From Ga0077536 sp043744805 (GTDB lineage: Bacteria; Pseudomonadota; Gammaproteobacteria; Ga0077536): a DNA stretch of 28,720 bases. Below, in pieces: positions 1-7,759 of this stretch; positions within the stretch are counted from its first letter, which is position 1; the number at the start of each line of letters is the position of its first letter. The position numbers were made by a program, and so were the translations under genes. Below the pieces are notes generated by a model. It was given only the letters and a program-made list of their open reading frames with translations. It did not search any database and had not been told where the DNA came from. Location of the stretch: the NCBI GenBank assembly GCA_043744805.1, contig JAYTTZ010000139.1, positions 1 to 28,720 on the forward strand, given 5' to 3'.

Positions 1-1
1 C

Positions 2-20
2 CCCATAGCCGGGCTATGGG
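2..20. other. Short perfect inverted repeat at the left edge
   Basis: Bases 2-9 (CCCATAGC) pair perfectly with 13-20 (GCTATGGG) around a 3-nt centre. The hairpin lies about 75 nt beyond the rluC stop codon on the minus strand, where a terminator could sit. No T-run is visible on the minus-strand side because the window ends there. Bases 21-92 hold nothing else I can recognise. A terminator role is only a guess. Confidence 0.35.
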
Positions 21-92
21 CCTGCAAATCCGGCACCAACTGTCCTGGCTGGGGCCGATTCTCGCTATCGACGCCCCAAGTCCGACAGGCTG

Positions 93-1022
93 CTAGGTTG
101 GAAGTCTTGGCAATACCGCGGCGAGCTCCGGCGGGAGCGTTGCCTCCATCCGAACTCGGCCAGCGTGGTCGAACTCAAGGACTGCCGCATGGAGGAACAT
201 TCGTCTCAGCCCCAGTGCGCGAAGTTGCTGGTTGGCCAACTCGGCGCCATACCGTGTGTCCCCGGCAACCGGGTACCCCAATGCGGCAGCATGGGCCCTG
301 ATCTGGTGGGTCCGACCTGTATCGAGTTCGACATCCGTCAGGGTCCAGCCGGCATACCAGCTGCGGCCCGTGAATTCAGTCCTCGCAGCCACACCCTCGT
401 CGGTAACCACGGCATGTCGCTCGCCCTGCCCGTCCGGCGCCATGGCGAGTGGCAAGTTGCAAGGTATTCGTCCGCCAGGTAGCCGGCCGGCCAGCAGGGT
501 CACGTAGGATTTCCGCATGGCGCCCTCCCGCAACTGGCGATGCAAGTCGCGCAGCGTAATGCTGTCCTTGGCAAACAGCAGACACCCGGACGTCTCGCGA
601 TCAAGCCGGTGCACCAGTTCGAGCTTGCTGCACTCTGGACGGATCGCTCGCACCACGTCGATGAGCCCGAAGGCCAGCCCCGTTCCCCCATGGACAGCAA
701 GTCCCGAAGGTTTGTTTAGCACCAGCAGGTGACCGTCCTCGAACATCACCGCAGACTCTACGCCCTGCCTGATGCCTCGCCCAATCTGCACAGTGTCGGT
801 ATCAGGCGCGGTGAACGGTGGGATGCGAACCTTATCCTCTGATTCCAGTCGCTGCCCAACTTTGGCGCGTCGTCCGTTCACGCGGACTTCGCCACTGCGG
901 ATGATTCGGTAAACCAGCGCCCTGGGCACGCTCCCAAGAACTGTGGTCAGGTAATTATCGAGGCGCCGGCCCGCTTCATCTTCCGTGACGATACGAATCG
1001 AGACCTGTGGCCTTTCGGACAT
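93..1022 (-). CDS. rluC: 23S rRNA pseudouridine synthase, RluC type (RluA/RluC/RluD family)
   Basis: This is a 309-residue enzyme that converts uridines of 23S rRNA to pseudouridine. An N-terminal S4 RNA-binding domain (about residues 18-68) precedes the catalytic domain, which carries the family signature HRLDRETSG with the catalytic aspartate at residue 141. E. coli RluC is of similar length. The frame stays open 28 codons further upstream, but I take the ATG at 1022. It begins MSERPQVS and has GGAGG eight bases before it, while the extra N-terminal residues look non-coding. The gene is divergent from rne, as in E. coli and many other gammaproteobacteria, which supports RluC over RluD. The exact target uridines cannot be read from sequence. 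The stop is a TAG at 93-95. Confidence 0.93.
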   Translation of the reverse strand: MSERPQVSIRIVTEDEAGRRLDNYLTTVLGSVPRALVYRIIRSGEVRVNGRRAKVGQRLESEDKVRIPPFTAPDTDTVQIGRGIRQGVESAVMFEDGHLLVLNKPSGLAVHGGTGLAFGLIDVVRAIRPECSKLELVHRLDRETSGCLLFAKDSITLRDLHRQLREGAMRKSYVTLLAGRLPGGRIPCNLPLAMAPDGQGERHAVVTDEGVAARTEFTGRSWYAGWTLTDVELDTGRTHQIRAHAAALGYPVAGDTRYGAELANQQLRALGLRRMFLHAAVLEFDHAGRVRMEATLPPELAAVLPRLPT

Positions 1023-1047
1023 CTGAATCCACCTCCGCCGGGCTACA

Positions 1048-1076
1048 TTGCCGATAGACGGTATCACTGTTATATT
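1048..1076 (+). promoter_or_regulatory. Sigma70-type promoter for rne
   Basis: TTGCCG (1048-1053), a 17-nt spacer and TATATT (1071-1076) form a good -35/-10 pair. It would start transcription near 1083 and give rne a leader of about 375 nt. E. coli rne also has a leader of roughly 360 nt, which mediates autoregulation, so the position fits. The -35 box lies only 26 nt from the rluC start codon, so this promoter sits inside the rluC leader on the other strand. The promoter is predicted from motif and spacing only. Confidence 0.6.
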
Positions 1077-1082
1077 CGGGCC

Positions 1083-1457
1083 GACTCTGCGCCGCGCCAG
1101 CTGCAATGTCTCTTATGGGCAATCAGTTAGCGCGGATCGCGGTGGCAGTTTATCAAATCGGGAAGCGTGGCCCACCCGGTATCGCATGCGATGCCCGGCT
1201 CCACAGTTAAACGCTCCCGCAGGACGCAATGGCCTGGACAGTACCGGCGCAGCATGCGCATCCAGCCCGCGTCCTTCCATCCTGCCTTCCCCCGCCCCGG
1301 TGCTTCCGGCGCGAGTCGTAAATTGCCCAAGGGCCATCGGCCTACGGGCCACGTTCAGCACCGCGTCTGCTCACGCCATCCGCTCGTCGGGCGACTGGGC
1401 ACGGTTGCACAAGACGTCCTCTGACGTCGCAGGCGCTCAAGCCCAGGATTCCTGACA
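1083..1457 (+). promoter_or_regulatory. Long rne 5' leader, candidate RNase E autoregulatory UTR
   Basis: The 435-nt gap between rluC and rne contains no credible gene; open frames here lack ribosome sites and family resemblance. If transcription starts near 1083 the leader is about 375 nt. Visible structure includes the 12-nt palindrome ATCGCATGCGAT (1181-1192) and the hairpin GACGTC-CTCT-GACGTC (1413-1428), which lies 29 nt before the start codon. In E. coli the rne leader is cleaved by RNase E itself as a feedback sensor. I infer the same role here from length and position, not from sequence similarity to the E. coli hairpins. Confidence 0.5.
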
Positions 1458-4184
1458 ATGAAGAGAATGCTCATCAACGCAACTCAGCCAGAAGAGTTGC
1501 GCGTTGCGCTGGTTGACGGCCAGCGCCTTTTCGACCTCGATATCGAAGCTGTCGGCAAGGAACAACGGAAATCAAACATCTACAAGGCGCGCATCATCCG
1601 CCTTGAACCCAGTCTGGAAGCTGCCTTCGTCGATTATGGCGCCGACCGGCATGGTTTCCTCCCCCTGAAGGAAGTCTCCCGCCATCTCTTCCGCGAAAAG
1701 TTCCGCAACGCTGGTGGGCGGGTGAACATCCGGGACGCGCTGGAAGAAGGCCAGGAACTGATCGTCCAGGTCGAAAAAGACGAGCGCGGGAACAAGGGCG
1801 CCGCCCTGACCACCTTCGTGAGCCTTGCTGGACGATATCTGGTTGCCATGCCACACAACCCGAAAGCGGGCGGTGTCTCCCGTCAGATCGAAGGCGATGC
1901 CCGCGAGGAAGCCAAGGAAGCCATGGCCTCCTTGACGATTCCAGACGATTTCGGGCTCATCCTGCGCACCGCCGGCATCGGCCAGAGCGCCGAGGAACTC
2001 CAGTGGGACCTCGATTACCTCCTCCAACTGTGGCAGGCCGTCGATACCGCTGCCAAGGGCCGCGCTGCGCCGGTCCTGCTGCACAAAGACCAGAACGTCG
2101 TTATTCGCGCCATTCGCGACTACCTGCGTGCGGACATCGCCGAAATTCTCGTCGACGATCCGGCGCTTTACCAGGTCGCCGTCGATTTCATGCAGCAGGT
2201 GATGCCGCAGAACATCGGTAAATTAAAGCTGTATACCGACAGCGTGCCGCTGTTCACGCGCTACCAGATTGAAGGCCAGATTGACGGCGCGTTCAGTCGC
2301 GAAGTCCGCCTCCCCAGCGGCGGTGCACTGGTCATCGAGCCAACCGAAGCGCTGATCACCATCGACATCAACTCGGCGCGCGCAACTCATGGCTCGGACA
2401 TCGAGGAAACCGCCCTCCTCACTAACCTCGAAGCTGCTGAGGAGATCGCCACCCAGCTACGCCTGCGTGATCTAGGCGGTCTCGTGGTAGTCGACTTCAT
2501 CGACATGATGTCTGCAAAGAACCAGCGCGCCGTTGAGAACAAGATGCGCGATTGCGTGAAAATGGACCGCGCCCGCGTGCAGATTGGCCGCATTTCGCGC
2601 TTCGGCCTGCTTGAAATGTCACGCCAGCGACTGCGCCCTTCGCTGGCGGAATTCAGCCACGAACTCTGCCCACGCTGTAACGGCGTCGGCACCATCCTCA
2701 GCCTTCGCTCCACCGCGTTGACTGTCCTGCGCGTGCTGGAAGAAGAAGCCATGAAGGACTCGACCTCCAAGGTCGTCGCCGAAATGCCGGTCGATGTCGC
2801 GACCTTCCTGTTCAACGAGAAGCGGCGCGATATTTCCCGAATCGAGGAGCGCCAGGAAGTCGAAATCATCCTGGTCCCCAACCAGAACCTCGAGACGCCT
2901 CACTTTAACGTGCAACGGATCCGTGAACAGGATCTGGCCAAGAAGGAACTTGGCGAGAGCTATCAGCTCGTCACCGAAACAGCCGCCGCCCCTGCACTCG
3001 ATTACACCAAGGCCCCACCGGCCCTGCCGGAGCAGGCGGCAGTGCGGGACATCGTCCGCAATACCCACCAGGTTGCGGCCCCCGAGGCACCAGCGTCGGC
3101 CGCCCCCGAGGCGCCGCGTGGCGGGCTGCTACGGCGTGTGTTTGGTTCGCTGTTTGGCGGTGGCGGTCCTGCAGATACTCCAGCGACTCCGCCCACAGTT
3201 CGGGCCCAACCGGATACCAGGCCAGCCCGCTCCGAAGGTGTCCTGACGCCTCGGACCTCTGGCCAGACACGCGCCGCCACACCTGGCGGCGAGCGCGGCC
3301 GAGATGATCAGCGACGGCGTTCAAGCGAACCACGCCGTGGACGCGGCGGTCGCGGCGGTGAGGGTCAGCGTGGTCGTGGCGAAGGCGAGTCACGAGGCGA
3401 AGATCAGACGCGTGCACCCGTTGCTGAACGTCGTGACGCCACCGAACAGCCCTCACGACGTAGCGGCGAACGAGGCGAGCGGCGTGAAACCGGAAACCGT
3501 GAAACCGTGAAGCCGGAAACCGGAAACCGTGAAGGTGGCCGCTCCCGTGGCGCTCGCGGTCGGGGAGGTGACGGCCGCGCTCCGCGTGTCGAGGACGAGG
3601 CACCCATTGCCAGTTCCGCGCCAGCCAGTATTGCGACCGATGAGACGCAGGCCCAGGGGTTTGCGCCCTTGCCGATTCCATCGCGCGCCGCGATAGCCAG
3701 CGTCTTACCCGCAGCCCCGCTTGCGAACGAAGACCTCGTTGCCGCAAGGCCAGTCGTTGCAGCCCGGGACACCGATGCTGGCGCCACTTCGCCCGCCTCC
3801 GGCACCATCCATGACGCAAGCAAAATCCCATCGCTGCCCGCAACGCCGACCGCCAGCATGGCTGTACCAAGCTTTGCCACGGCGCCACACGTGAGCGAAA
3901 TCCCCGTCCTGCAGGCGGTCCCGCCGAGCCTGACCGAGCAGGTAGCCCCAAGCGTCATGGCGCCCGCAGGGCAAGGGCTGATTCCAGCCGCTGCGCCGGC
4001 CCGCTTCGAGTTGCCCACTGCTGCTGGCCACCTCACGGAAGTACGTTCCACGCCAGTCGAGGCAGAAGTTGCGTCAGCGACACCCGTCTCGGAAGTGACG
4101 CCCGTATCCGTCGTCGTGGCCCAGGGCGAACCCCCCACGGAAGCCCGCGCAGCGACGGGCGACAACGTGAATCCTGTGGCGTGA
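1458..4184 (+). CDS. rne: Ribonuclease E
   Basis: This 908-residue endoribonuclease initiates mRNA decay and processes rRNA and tRNA, and it scaffolds the degradosome at the inner membrane. The N-terminus MKRMLINATQ and the catalytic half follow E. coli RNase E almost residue for residue. The metal-binding aspartates fall at D303 (TIDIN) and D346 (VVDFID), and the zinc-link CPRC cysteines at C404 and C407, exactly the E. coli numbering. After about residue 520 the chain becomes low-complexity. A short amphipathic stretch near residue 554 (GLLRRVFGSLFGG) resembles the membrane-targeting helix. It is followed by an Arg/Gly-rich RNA-binding segment (about 610-715) and an Ala/Pro/Val-rich tail. 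The protein is shorter than E. coli's (about 1061). AGGA precedes the ATG by nine bases. The poorly conserved scaffold half contains a perfect 18-nt direct repeat. Confidence 0.97.
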   Translation: MKRMLINATQPEELRVALVDGQRLFDLDIEAVGKEQRKSNIYKARIIRLEPSLEAAFVDYGADRHGFLPLKEVSRHLFREKFRNAGGRVNIRDALEEGQELIVQVEKDERGNKGAALTTFVSLAGRYLVAMPHNPKAGGVSRQIEGDAREEAKEAMASLTIPDDFGLILRTAGIGQSAEELQWDLDYLLQLWQAVDTAAKGRAAPVLLHKDQNVVIRAIRDYLRADIAEILVDDPALYQVAVDFMQQVMPQNIGKLKLYTDSVPLFTRYQIEGQIDGAFSREVRLPSGGALVIEPTEALITIDINSARATHGSDIEETALLTNLEAAEEIATQLRLRDLGGLVVVDFIDMMSAKNQRAVENKMRDCVKMDRARVQIGRISRFGLLEMSRQRLRPSLAEFSHELCPRCNGVGTILSLRSTALTVLRVLEEEAMKDSTSKVVAEMPVDVATFLFNEKRRDISRIEERQEVEIILVPNQNLETPHFNVQRIREQDLAKKELGESYQLVTETAAAPALDYTKAPPALPEQAAVRDIVRNTHQVAAPEAPASAAPEAPRGGLLRRVFGSLFGGGGPADTPATPPTVRAQPDTRPARSEGVLTPRTSGQTRAATPGGERGRDDQRRRSSEPRRGRGGRGGEGQRGRGEGESRGEDQTRAPVAERRDATEQPSRRSGERGERRETGNRETVKPETGNREGGRSRGARGRGGDGRAPRVEDEAPIASSAPASIATDETQAQGFAPLPIPSRAAIASVLPAAPLANEDLVAARPVVAARDTDAGATSPASGTIHDASKIPSLPATPTASMAVPSFATAPHVSEIPVLQAVPPSLTEQVAPSVMAPAGQGLIPAAAPARFELPTAAGHLTEVRSTPVEAEVASATPVSEVTPVSVVVAQGEPPTEARAATGDNVNPVA
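3486..3533 (+). repeat. 18-nt direct repeat inside the rne scaffold region
   Basis: GAAACCGGAAACCGTGAA occurs at 3486-3503 and again, identical, at 3516-3533, a 30-nt period that stays in frame. GAAACCG-like sub-units fill the gap. It encodes two ETGNRE motifs ten residues apart in the Arg-rich tail. Replication slippage in disordered coding sequence is the simplest explanation. Confidence 0.85.
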
Positions 4185-4222
4185 CTGAACACGTGCGCCC
4201 CTTGTGGGGCGCACGTGTTCAG
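4185..4222. terminator. Perfect 17-bp hairpin between convergent rne and prfC
   Basis: CTGAACACGTGCGCCCC (4185-4201) pairs perfectly with 4206-4222 around a TTGT loop. The left arm begins on the base after the rne stop codon. The right arm contains the prfC stop codon (4219-4221). Being palindromic, it would fold in both transcripts and so could end or protect both. Neither side is followed by a T-run, so it is not a textbook intrinsic terminator. A 3'-end-protecting role is an equal possibility. Confidence 0.75.
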
Positions 4223-5826
4223 TACGTGGAAGCGTCGCCGCGCAGGCTGAACTCACGCGTAGCATGGAACCGGACGTCTGGCCACCGCTCCATCGTCAGT
4301 TGCAGGTTCACGCGCGTGGGCGCGAGGTAAGCCGTCAGGCCACCACCGTCCAGCGCAATATTCTCCGCGAGCTGGCGGGTAAGCTTTTCCAATTCCCCTG
4401 GTTTATCGCTTGTGACCCAGCGCGCCAAGGTCGTGCCGACCGATTCGAAAATGCAGTCGACGCCGTACTCGTACTTCAGCCGAAAAGCCACGACGTCGAA
4501 CTGCAGGATCCCAATGGCACCGAGTACGAGCTCGTTCCTCTGCGTCAGCCGGAAAACCTGTGCTGCGCCCTCCTCGCATAATTGCGTCAGTCCCTTGAGC
4601 AGCGCTTTGTTCTTCATCGGATCTCCCGCCCGAACGCGCTTGAAGAGTTCGGGCGCAAAGCTCGGGATCCCCGTGAAGCTCAGGCTTTCACCGCTGGTGA
4701 AGGTATCGCCAATCTGGATCGTGCCGTGGTTGTGCATGCCGATGATGTCCCCGGCCCACGCTTCTTCCACCTGCTCCCGCCCCCGCGCCATGAACGTGAG
4801 CGCATTGGAAACGCCTATTTCCCGCCCGATGCGCACGTGACGCATGCGGTTACCCGGCGCGAACTTGCCCGAACAGATGCGCAGGAACGCAATGCGATCG
4901 CGATGCTGGGGGTCCATGTTTGCCTGGATCTTGAATACGAAGCCGGAAAAATTCTCCTCGTCGGGCTCCACCACGCGCTCGCGCGCCGCGCGCGGCAACG
5001 GTGGTGGAGCTATGTCCACGAAGCAGTCGAGGAGTTCGCGGATCCCGAAATTGCGCAACGCGGTACCAAAGAATACCGGGGTGGTTTGTCCGGCAAGGTA
5101 GGCATCAAGCTCGAAATCAGCGCCGGCGCCTTCGATCAGTTCAATTTCGTCCCGCAGGCCTGGCAGCGCCTCTTCGAATATGGCTGCTGCAGCGGGCGAA
5201 TCGAGCGGATAGGACTCGCTCTCGAGCAGTTCCTCGTTTGCATCCTTCTCGCGTGCGAAACGGATGAGTTCACGAGTCCCGAAATGGTAGACCCCGAGGA
5301 ATCCCTGCCCTGACCCTAGGGGCCATGTCATGGGGGCACATTTGATCTTCAGCACGCGCTCGATTTCATCCAGCAGCTCGAGCGGTTCGCGAGCGTGCCG
5401 GTCTAGCTTGTTGATGAGCGTCATCACCGGCGTATTCCTGAGCCGGCATATCTCGAGCAGTTTGACGGTCCGGTCTTCCACGCCTTTTGCCGCGTCGATC
5501 ACCATCAGTGCCGAGTCAACCGCAGACAATACCCGGTAGGTATCTTCCGAAAAGTCCTCGTGGCCCGGGGTATCGAGCAGGTTGACGATGCAGTCACCAT
5601 ATTCGAACTGCATCACGGAGGACGTGACGCTGATACCGCGCTGCTTTTCGATTTCCATCCAGTCCGATGCGGCATAGCGACTGTTCTTGCGCGCCTTGAC
5701 CGTGCCCGCTGCGTTGATCGCGCCACCAAGGAAAAGGAGTTTTTCGGTAACCGTGGTCTTGCCGGCGTCAGGGTGGGAGATGATGGCGAAGGTGCGTCGC
5801 CGGGCGACTTCTGGGGGAAGGGACAA
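4219..5826 (-). CDS. prfC: Peptide chain release factor 3 (RF3 GTPase)
   Basis: This 535-residue translational GTPase removes RF1/RF2 from the ribosome after peptide release. The G-domain motifs are complete: HPDAGKTT P-loop (about 18-25), QRGISVTSSV switch I, DTPGHEDF and NKLD. The domain-II and C-terminal RF3 sequence follows, and the length is close to E. coli RF3 (529). The start is a TTG at 5826, supported by GAGG seven bases upstream and by the MSLPPEVARRRTFAIISH N-terminus. This ribosome site overlaps the acpS stop codon. It is the last gene of the long minus-strand cluster and its stop codon lies inside the shared hairpin with rne. Confidence 0.96.
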   Translation of the reverse strand: MSLPPEVARRRTFAIISHPDAGKTTVTEKLLFLGGAINAAGTVKARKNSRYAASDWMEIEKQRGISVTSSVMQFEYGDCIVNLLDTPGHEDFSEDTYRVLSAVDSALMVIDAAKGVEDRTVKLLEICRLRNTPVMTLINKLDRHAREPLELLDEIERVLKIKCAPMTWPLGSGQGFLGVYHFGTRELIRFAREKDANEELLESESYPLDSPAAAAIFEEALPGLRDEIELIEGAGADFELDAYLAGQTTPVFFGTALRNFGIRELLDCFVDIAPPPLPRAARERVVEPDEENFSGFVFKIQANMDPQHRDRIAFLRICSGKFAPGNRMRHVRIGREIGVSNALTFMARGREQVEEAWAGDIIGMHNHGTIQIGDTFTSGESLSFTGIPSFAPELFKRVRAGDPMKNKALLKGLTQLCEEGAAQVFRLTQRNELVLGAIGILQFDVVAFRLKYEYGVDCIFESVGTTLARWVTSDKPGELEKLTRQLAENIALDGGGLTAYLAPTRVNLQLTMERWPDVRFHATREFSLRGDASTY

Positions 5827-5835
5827 GGCAAATCC

Positions 5836-6216
5836 TCAAAGGCGTTCGAACACGACGACCGCGGCCGCATATTCATATTCATCGGTGAGGCTGACGTGGC
5901 TGGCCGTCACGCCCTGTTCGGCCGCGATTTCCGCCACGACACCATGGAACCTGAGCGACGGCTTTCCAGCCGCGTTGTGTTCCACTTCGATCAGGCGAGG
6001 GGATACGCCGCGGCGAAAGCCTGTACCCAGGGCCTTCGACGTAGCTTCCTTGGCCGCAAAGCGCATCGCGAGGAAGCTCACCGGCTTCCGGCTCCGCGCG
6101 AAGTGCAACAGTTCCCCGGGTGCCAGGATGCGTCTGGCGAACTTCAATCCAAAGCGCTCGTAGACTTCGCGGATCCGTGAAGTCTTGCAGATATCGATGC
6201 CCAGCCCAGTGATCAC
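5836..6216 (-). CDS. acpS: Holo-[acyl-carrier-protein] synthase
   Basis: AcpS transfers 4'-phosphopantetheine from CoA to apo-ACP, which is needed for fatty acid synthesis. The 126-residue protein has the AcpS signatures GLGIDI, with metal-binding D8, and FAAKEATSKALGTG, with E57; the E. coli positions are D9 and E58. The start is GTG at 6216, whose last bases form a GTGA overlap with the pdxJ stop. GAGG lies seven bases before it. Translation is therefore probably coupled to pdxJ, and the pdxJ-acpS order is widespread in proteobacteria. Confidence 0.95.
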   Translation of the reverse strand: MITGLGIDICKTSRIREVYERFGLKFARRILAPGELLHFARSRKPVSFLAMRFAAKEATSKALGTGFRRGVSPRLIEVEHNAAGKPSLRFHGVVAEIAAEQGVTASHVSLTDEYEYAAAVVVFERL

Positions 6217-6953
6217 CGGCGCGCCTCGGTCATCAGTCGCTTCATTTCCCTCACGGCTTCGGCAAGCCCCGTCATGACGGCTCGAGACACTATGGCGTGG
6301 CCGATGTTCAGCTCGACGATAGCCGGGATTCGGGCGATGGCCTGGACGTTGTGGTAGTGGAGTCCGTGCCCGGCATTGACCCGCAGCCCCATCGCATGCG
6401 CCCGCGCACTGGCGACCTCGATGCGGCGGAGTTCCAGTTGCCGCGCCACGTCGTCCGGGGCGTCGGCGTAACTGCCCGTATGTAGTTCGACGGCAGGCGT
6501 CCCACTGGCATGGGCAGCTTCCACCTGCGCCACGTCCGGATCGATGAACAGCGAAACCTCGATGCCTACCGCATTGAGACGTCCAACCGCAGCCGTCAGA
6601 CGCGCGAGATCTCCCGCCACGTCGAGCCCGCCCTCGGTTGTCAGCTCCTCGCGACTTTCGGGGACCAGGCAGCAGTTCGAGGGACGGAAGCGTTCGGCAA
6701 TGGCCAGCATCTCGTTCGATGCGGCCATTTCCAGATTGAGTCGCCCACGTACCGTACGGATGAGTAGTTCGAGATCCCGGTCCTGGATGTGCCTGCGGTC
6801 CTCGCGAAGGTGAACGGTGATCCCTGCGGCGCCCGACTCCTCTGCAATGAATGCGGCTTGCACCGGATCTGGGTAGACAGTACCGCGAGCCTGCCGCAAC
6901 GTCGCGACATGGTCGATGTTCACCCCGAGTTCAATGGTGGTCCAGGCAGTCAT
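6213..6953 (-). CDS. pdxJ: Pyridoxine 5'-phosphate synthase
   Basis: PdxJ condenses 3-amino-2-oxopropyl phosphate with deoxyxylulose 5-phosphate in the last ring-forming step of vitamin B6 synthesis. The 246-residue sequence carries the family hallmarks LGVNIDHVATLRQARG near the N-terminus, GITVHLREDRRHI (active-site His region), LNLEMA and NAGHGLHYHN. An in-frame TTG directly precedes the ATG at 6953. I choose the ATG, with GGAA seven bases before the TTG-ATG pair's ATG. The recO-pdxJ gap of 67 nt is the largest in this cluster. No clear promoter is visible in it. Confidence 0.96.
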   Translation of the reverse strand: MTAWTTIELGVNIDHVATLRQARGTVYPDPVQAAFIAEESGAAGITVHLREDRRHIQDRDLELLIRTVRGRLNLEMAASNEMLAIAERFRPSNCCLVPESREELTTEGGLDVAGDLARLTAAVGRLNAVGIEVSLFIDPDVAQVEAAHASGTPAVELHTGSYADAPDDVARQLELRRIEVASARAHAMGLRVNAGHGLHYHNVQAIARIPAIVELNIGHAIVSRAVMTGLAEAVREMKRLMTEARR

Positions 6954-7020
6954 CAATAGGTTCCGGGAGGGCTATCAAGTCCTCGAGTTTAGCGCCTTGG
7001 GCCAGGCTTCGGCACACCAA

Positions 7021-7725
7021 TTACGGATGGGAGAAGAGACTTCTCGCATGCAGGGGTTTGTCGCCTAGATAGTATTTGAGCACGGCCCGCATGAAGCGCT
7101 TGGATTCGGCCAGGGTTTCCGGGGTGAAGGAATGGCCACCCGACAGGGCCAGCAGCATTGCGCCACTCGTCGGAAAACTTCGGGCCAGGGGTACGGCACG
7201 ATAGGGTCCCTCCTCCAGCACGTAGTGATACTGCTGCCCAGCTTCTACCGCGCTTGCACTGTCCAGGCACTCACGGAGCGGCAAGCCATAACCACAGGTA
7301 TCCAGGAGGCAGACTTCGAAATGACGAAGCAGGGGCTCGAGTGGTTGGCCGCCTGCCAGGGCCTCGAGGCTGGATTCGTAGAGTGGAAACAGTGCCTGTT
7401 CGGCCTCGCCTCGAGTCGTCAGGCGAACCACGAGTTCGTTGAGGTAAAGCCCGCTGAGCAGGCGATCGCCGCCCAGTAAACGCAGCGGTTGGGTGTGCTC
7501 CACCCGCACCAGGCTCAGCAAATCACTGCGACCACTGAAGGCGAGCGCCACCTTGCGAAACGGTTGCAAGCTTTCGCTCAGGCGGGAGGTCCCTCTGGTC
7601 GGTGCCCGGGCAACCAGCGAGATGCGGCCAGCATGCTCCGCGAGGGCGTCCACCAGCAGGCTGTTTTCACGAAAGCGCCTGGTGTGCAGGATGAACGCGA
7701 GATCTTCGTGGATGGCGCTTTTCAT
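7021..7725 (-). CDS. recO: DNA repair protein RecO
   Basis: RecO works with RecF and RecR to load RecA onto gapped DNA and to anneal strands. The 234-residue protein has the N-terminal OB-fold sequence (AFILHTRRFRENSLLVDALAEHAGRISLVARA) and the helical RecO C-terminal domain; E. coli RecO has 242 residues. The open frame continues 35 codons upstream into era, but the ATG at 7725 aligns with the family start. Its upstream bases are pyrimidine-rich, without a clear ribosome site, which suggests coupling to era 34 nt upstream. I see no four-cysteine zinc cluster like that of Deinococcus RecO. The era-recO-pdxJ order supports the call. Confidence 0.92.
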   Translation of the reverse strand: MKSAIHEDLAFILHTRRFRENSLLVDALAEHAGRISLVARAPTRGTSRLSESLQPFRKVALAFSGRSDLLSLVRVEHTQPLRLLGGDRLLSGLYLNELVVRLTTRGEAEQALFPLYESSLEALAGGQPLEPLLRHFEVCLLDTCGYGLPLRECLDSASAVEAGQQYHYVLEEGPYRAVPLARSFPTSGAMLLALSGGHSFTPETLAESKRFMRAVLKYYLGDKPLHARSLFSHP

Positions 7726-7759
7726 GGCGCGGGGAGGAAGGCCGAATCCCCCCGTGCCC

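Noticed and set aside
1069..1097. A minus-strand promoter for rluC using TATAAC (1074-1069), overlapping the rne -10 box
   Set aside because: The position 17 nt upstream reads GCGCGG, with no likeness to a -35 element, so a bidirectional promoter is not supported.
1048..1455. A 135-codon open frame in the rluC-rne gap
   Set aside because: It starts inside the predicted promoter, has no ribosome site and its translation resembles no family. The gap is better read as the rne leader.
2971..3951. A 326-codon open frame on the minus strand, opposite the rne tail
   Set aside because: It is Arg/Trp/His-rich with no domain. It mirrors the low-complexity, GC-rich scaffold part of rne.
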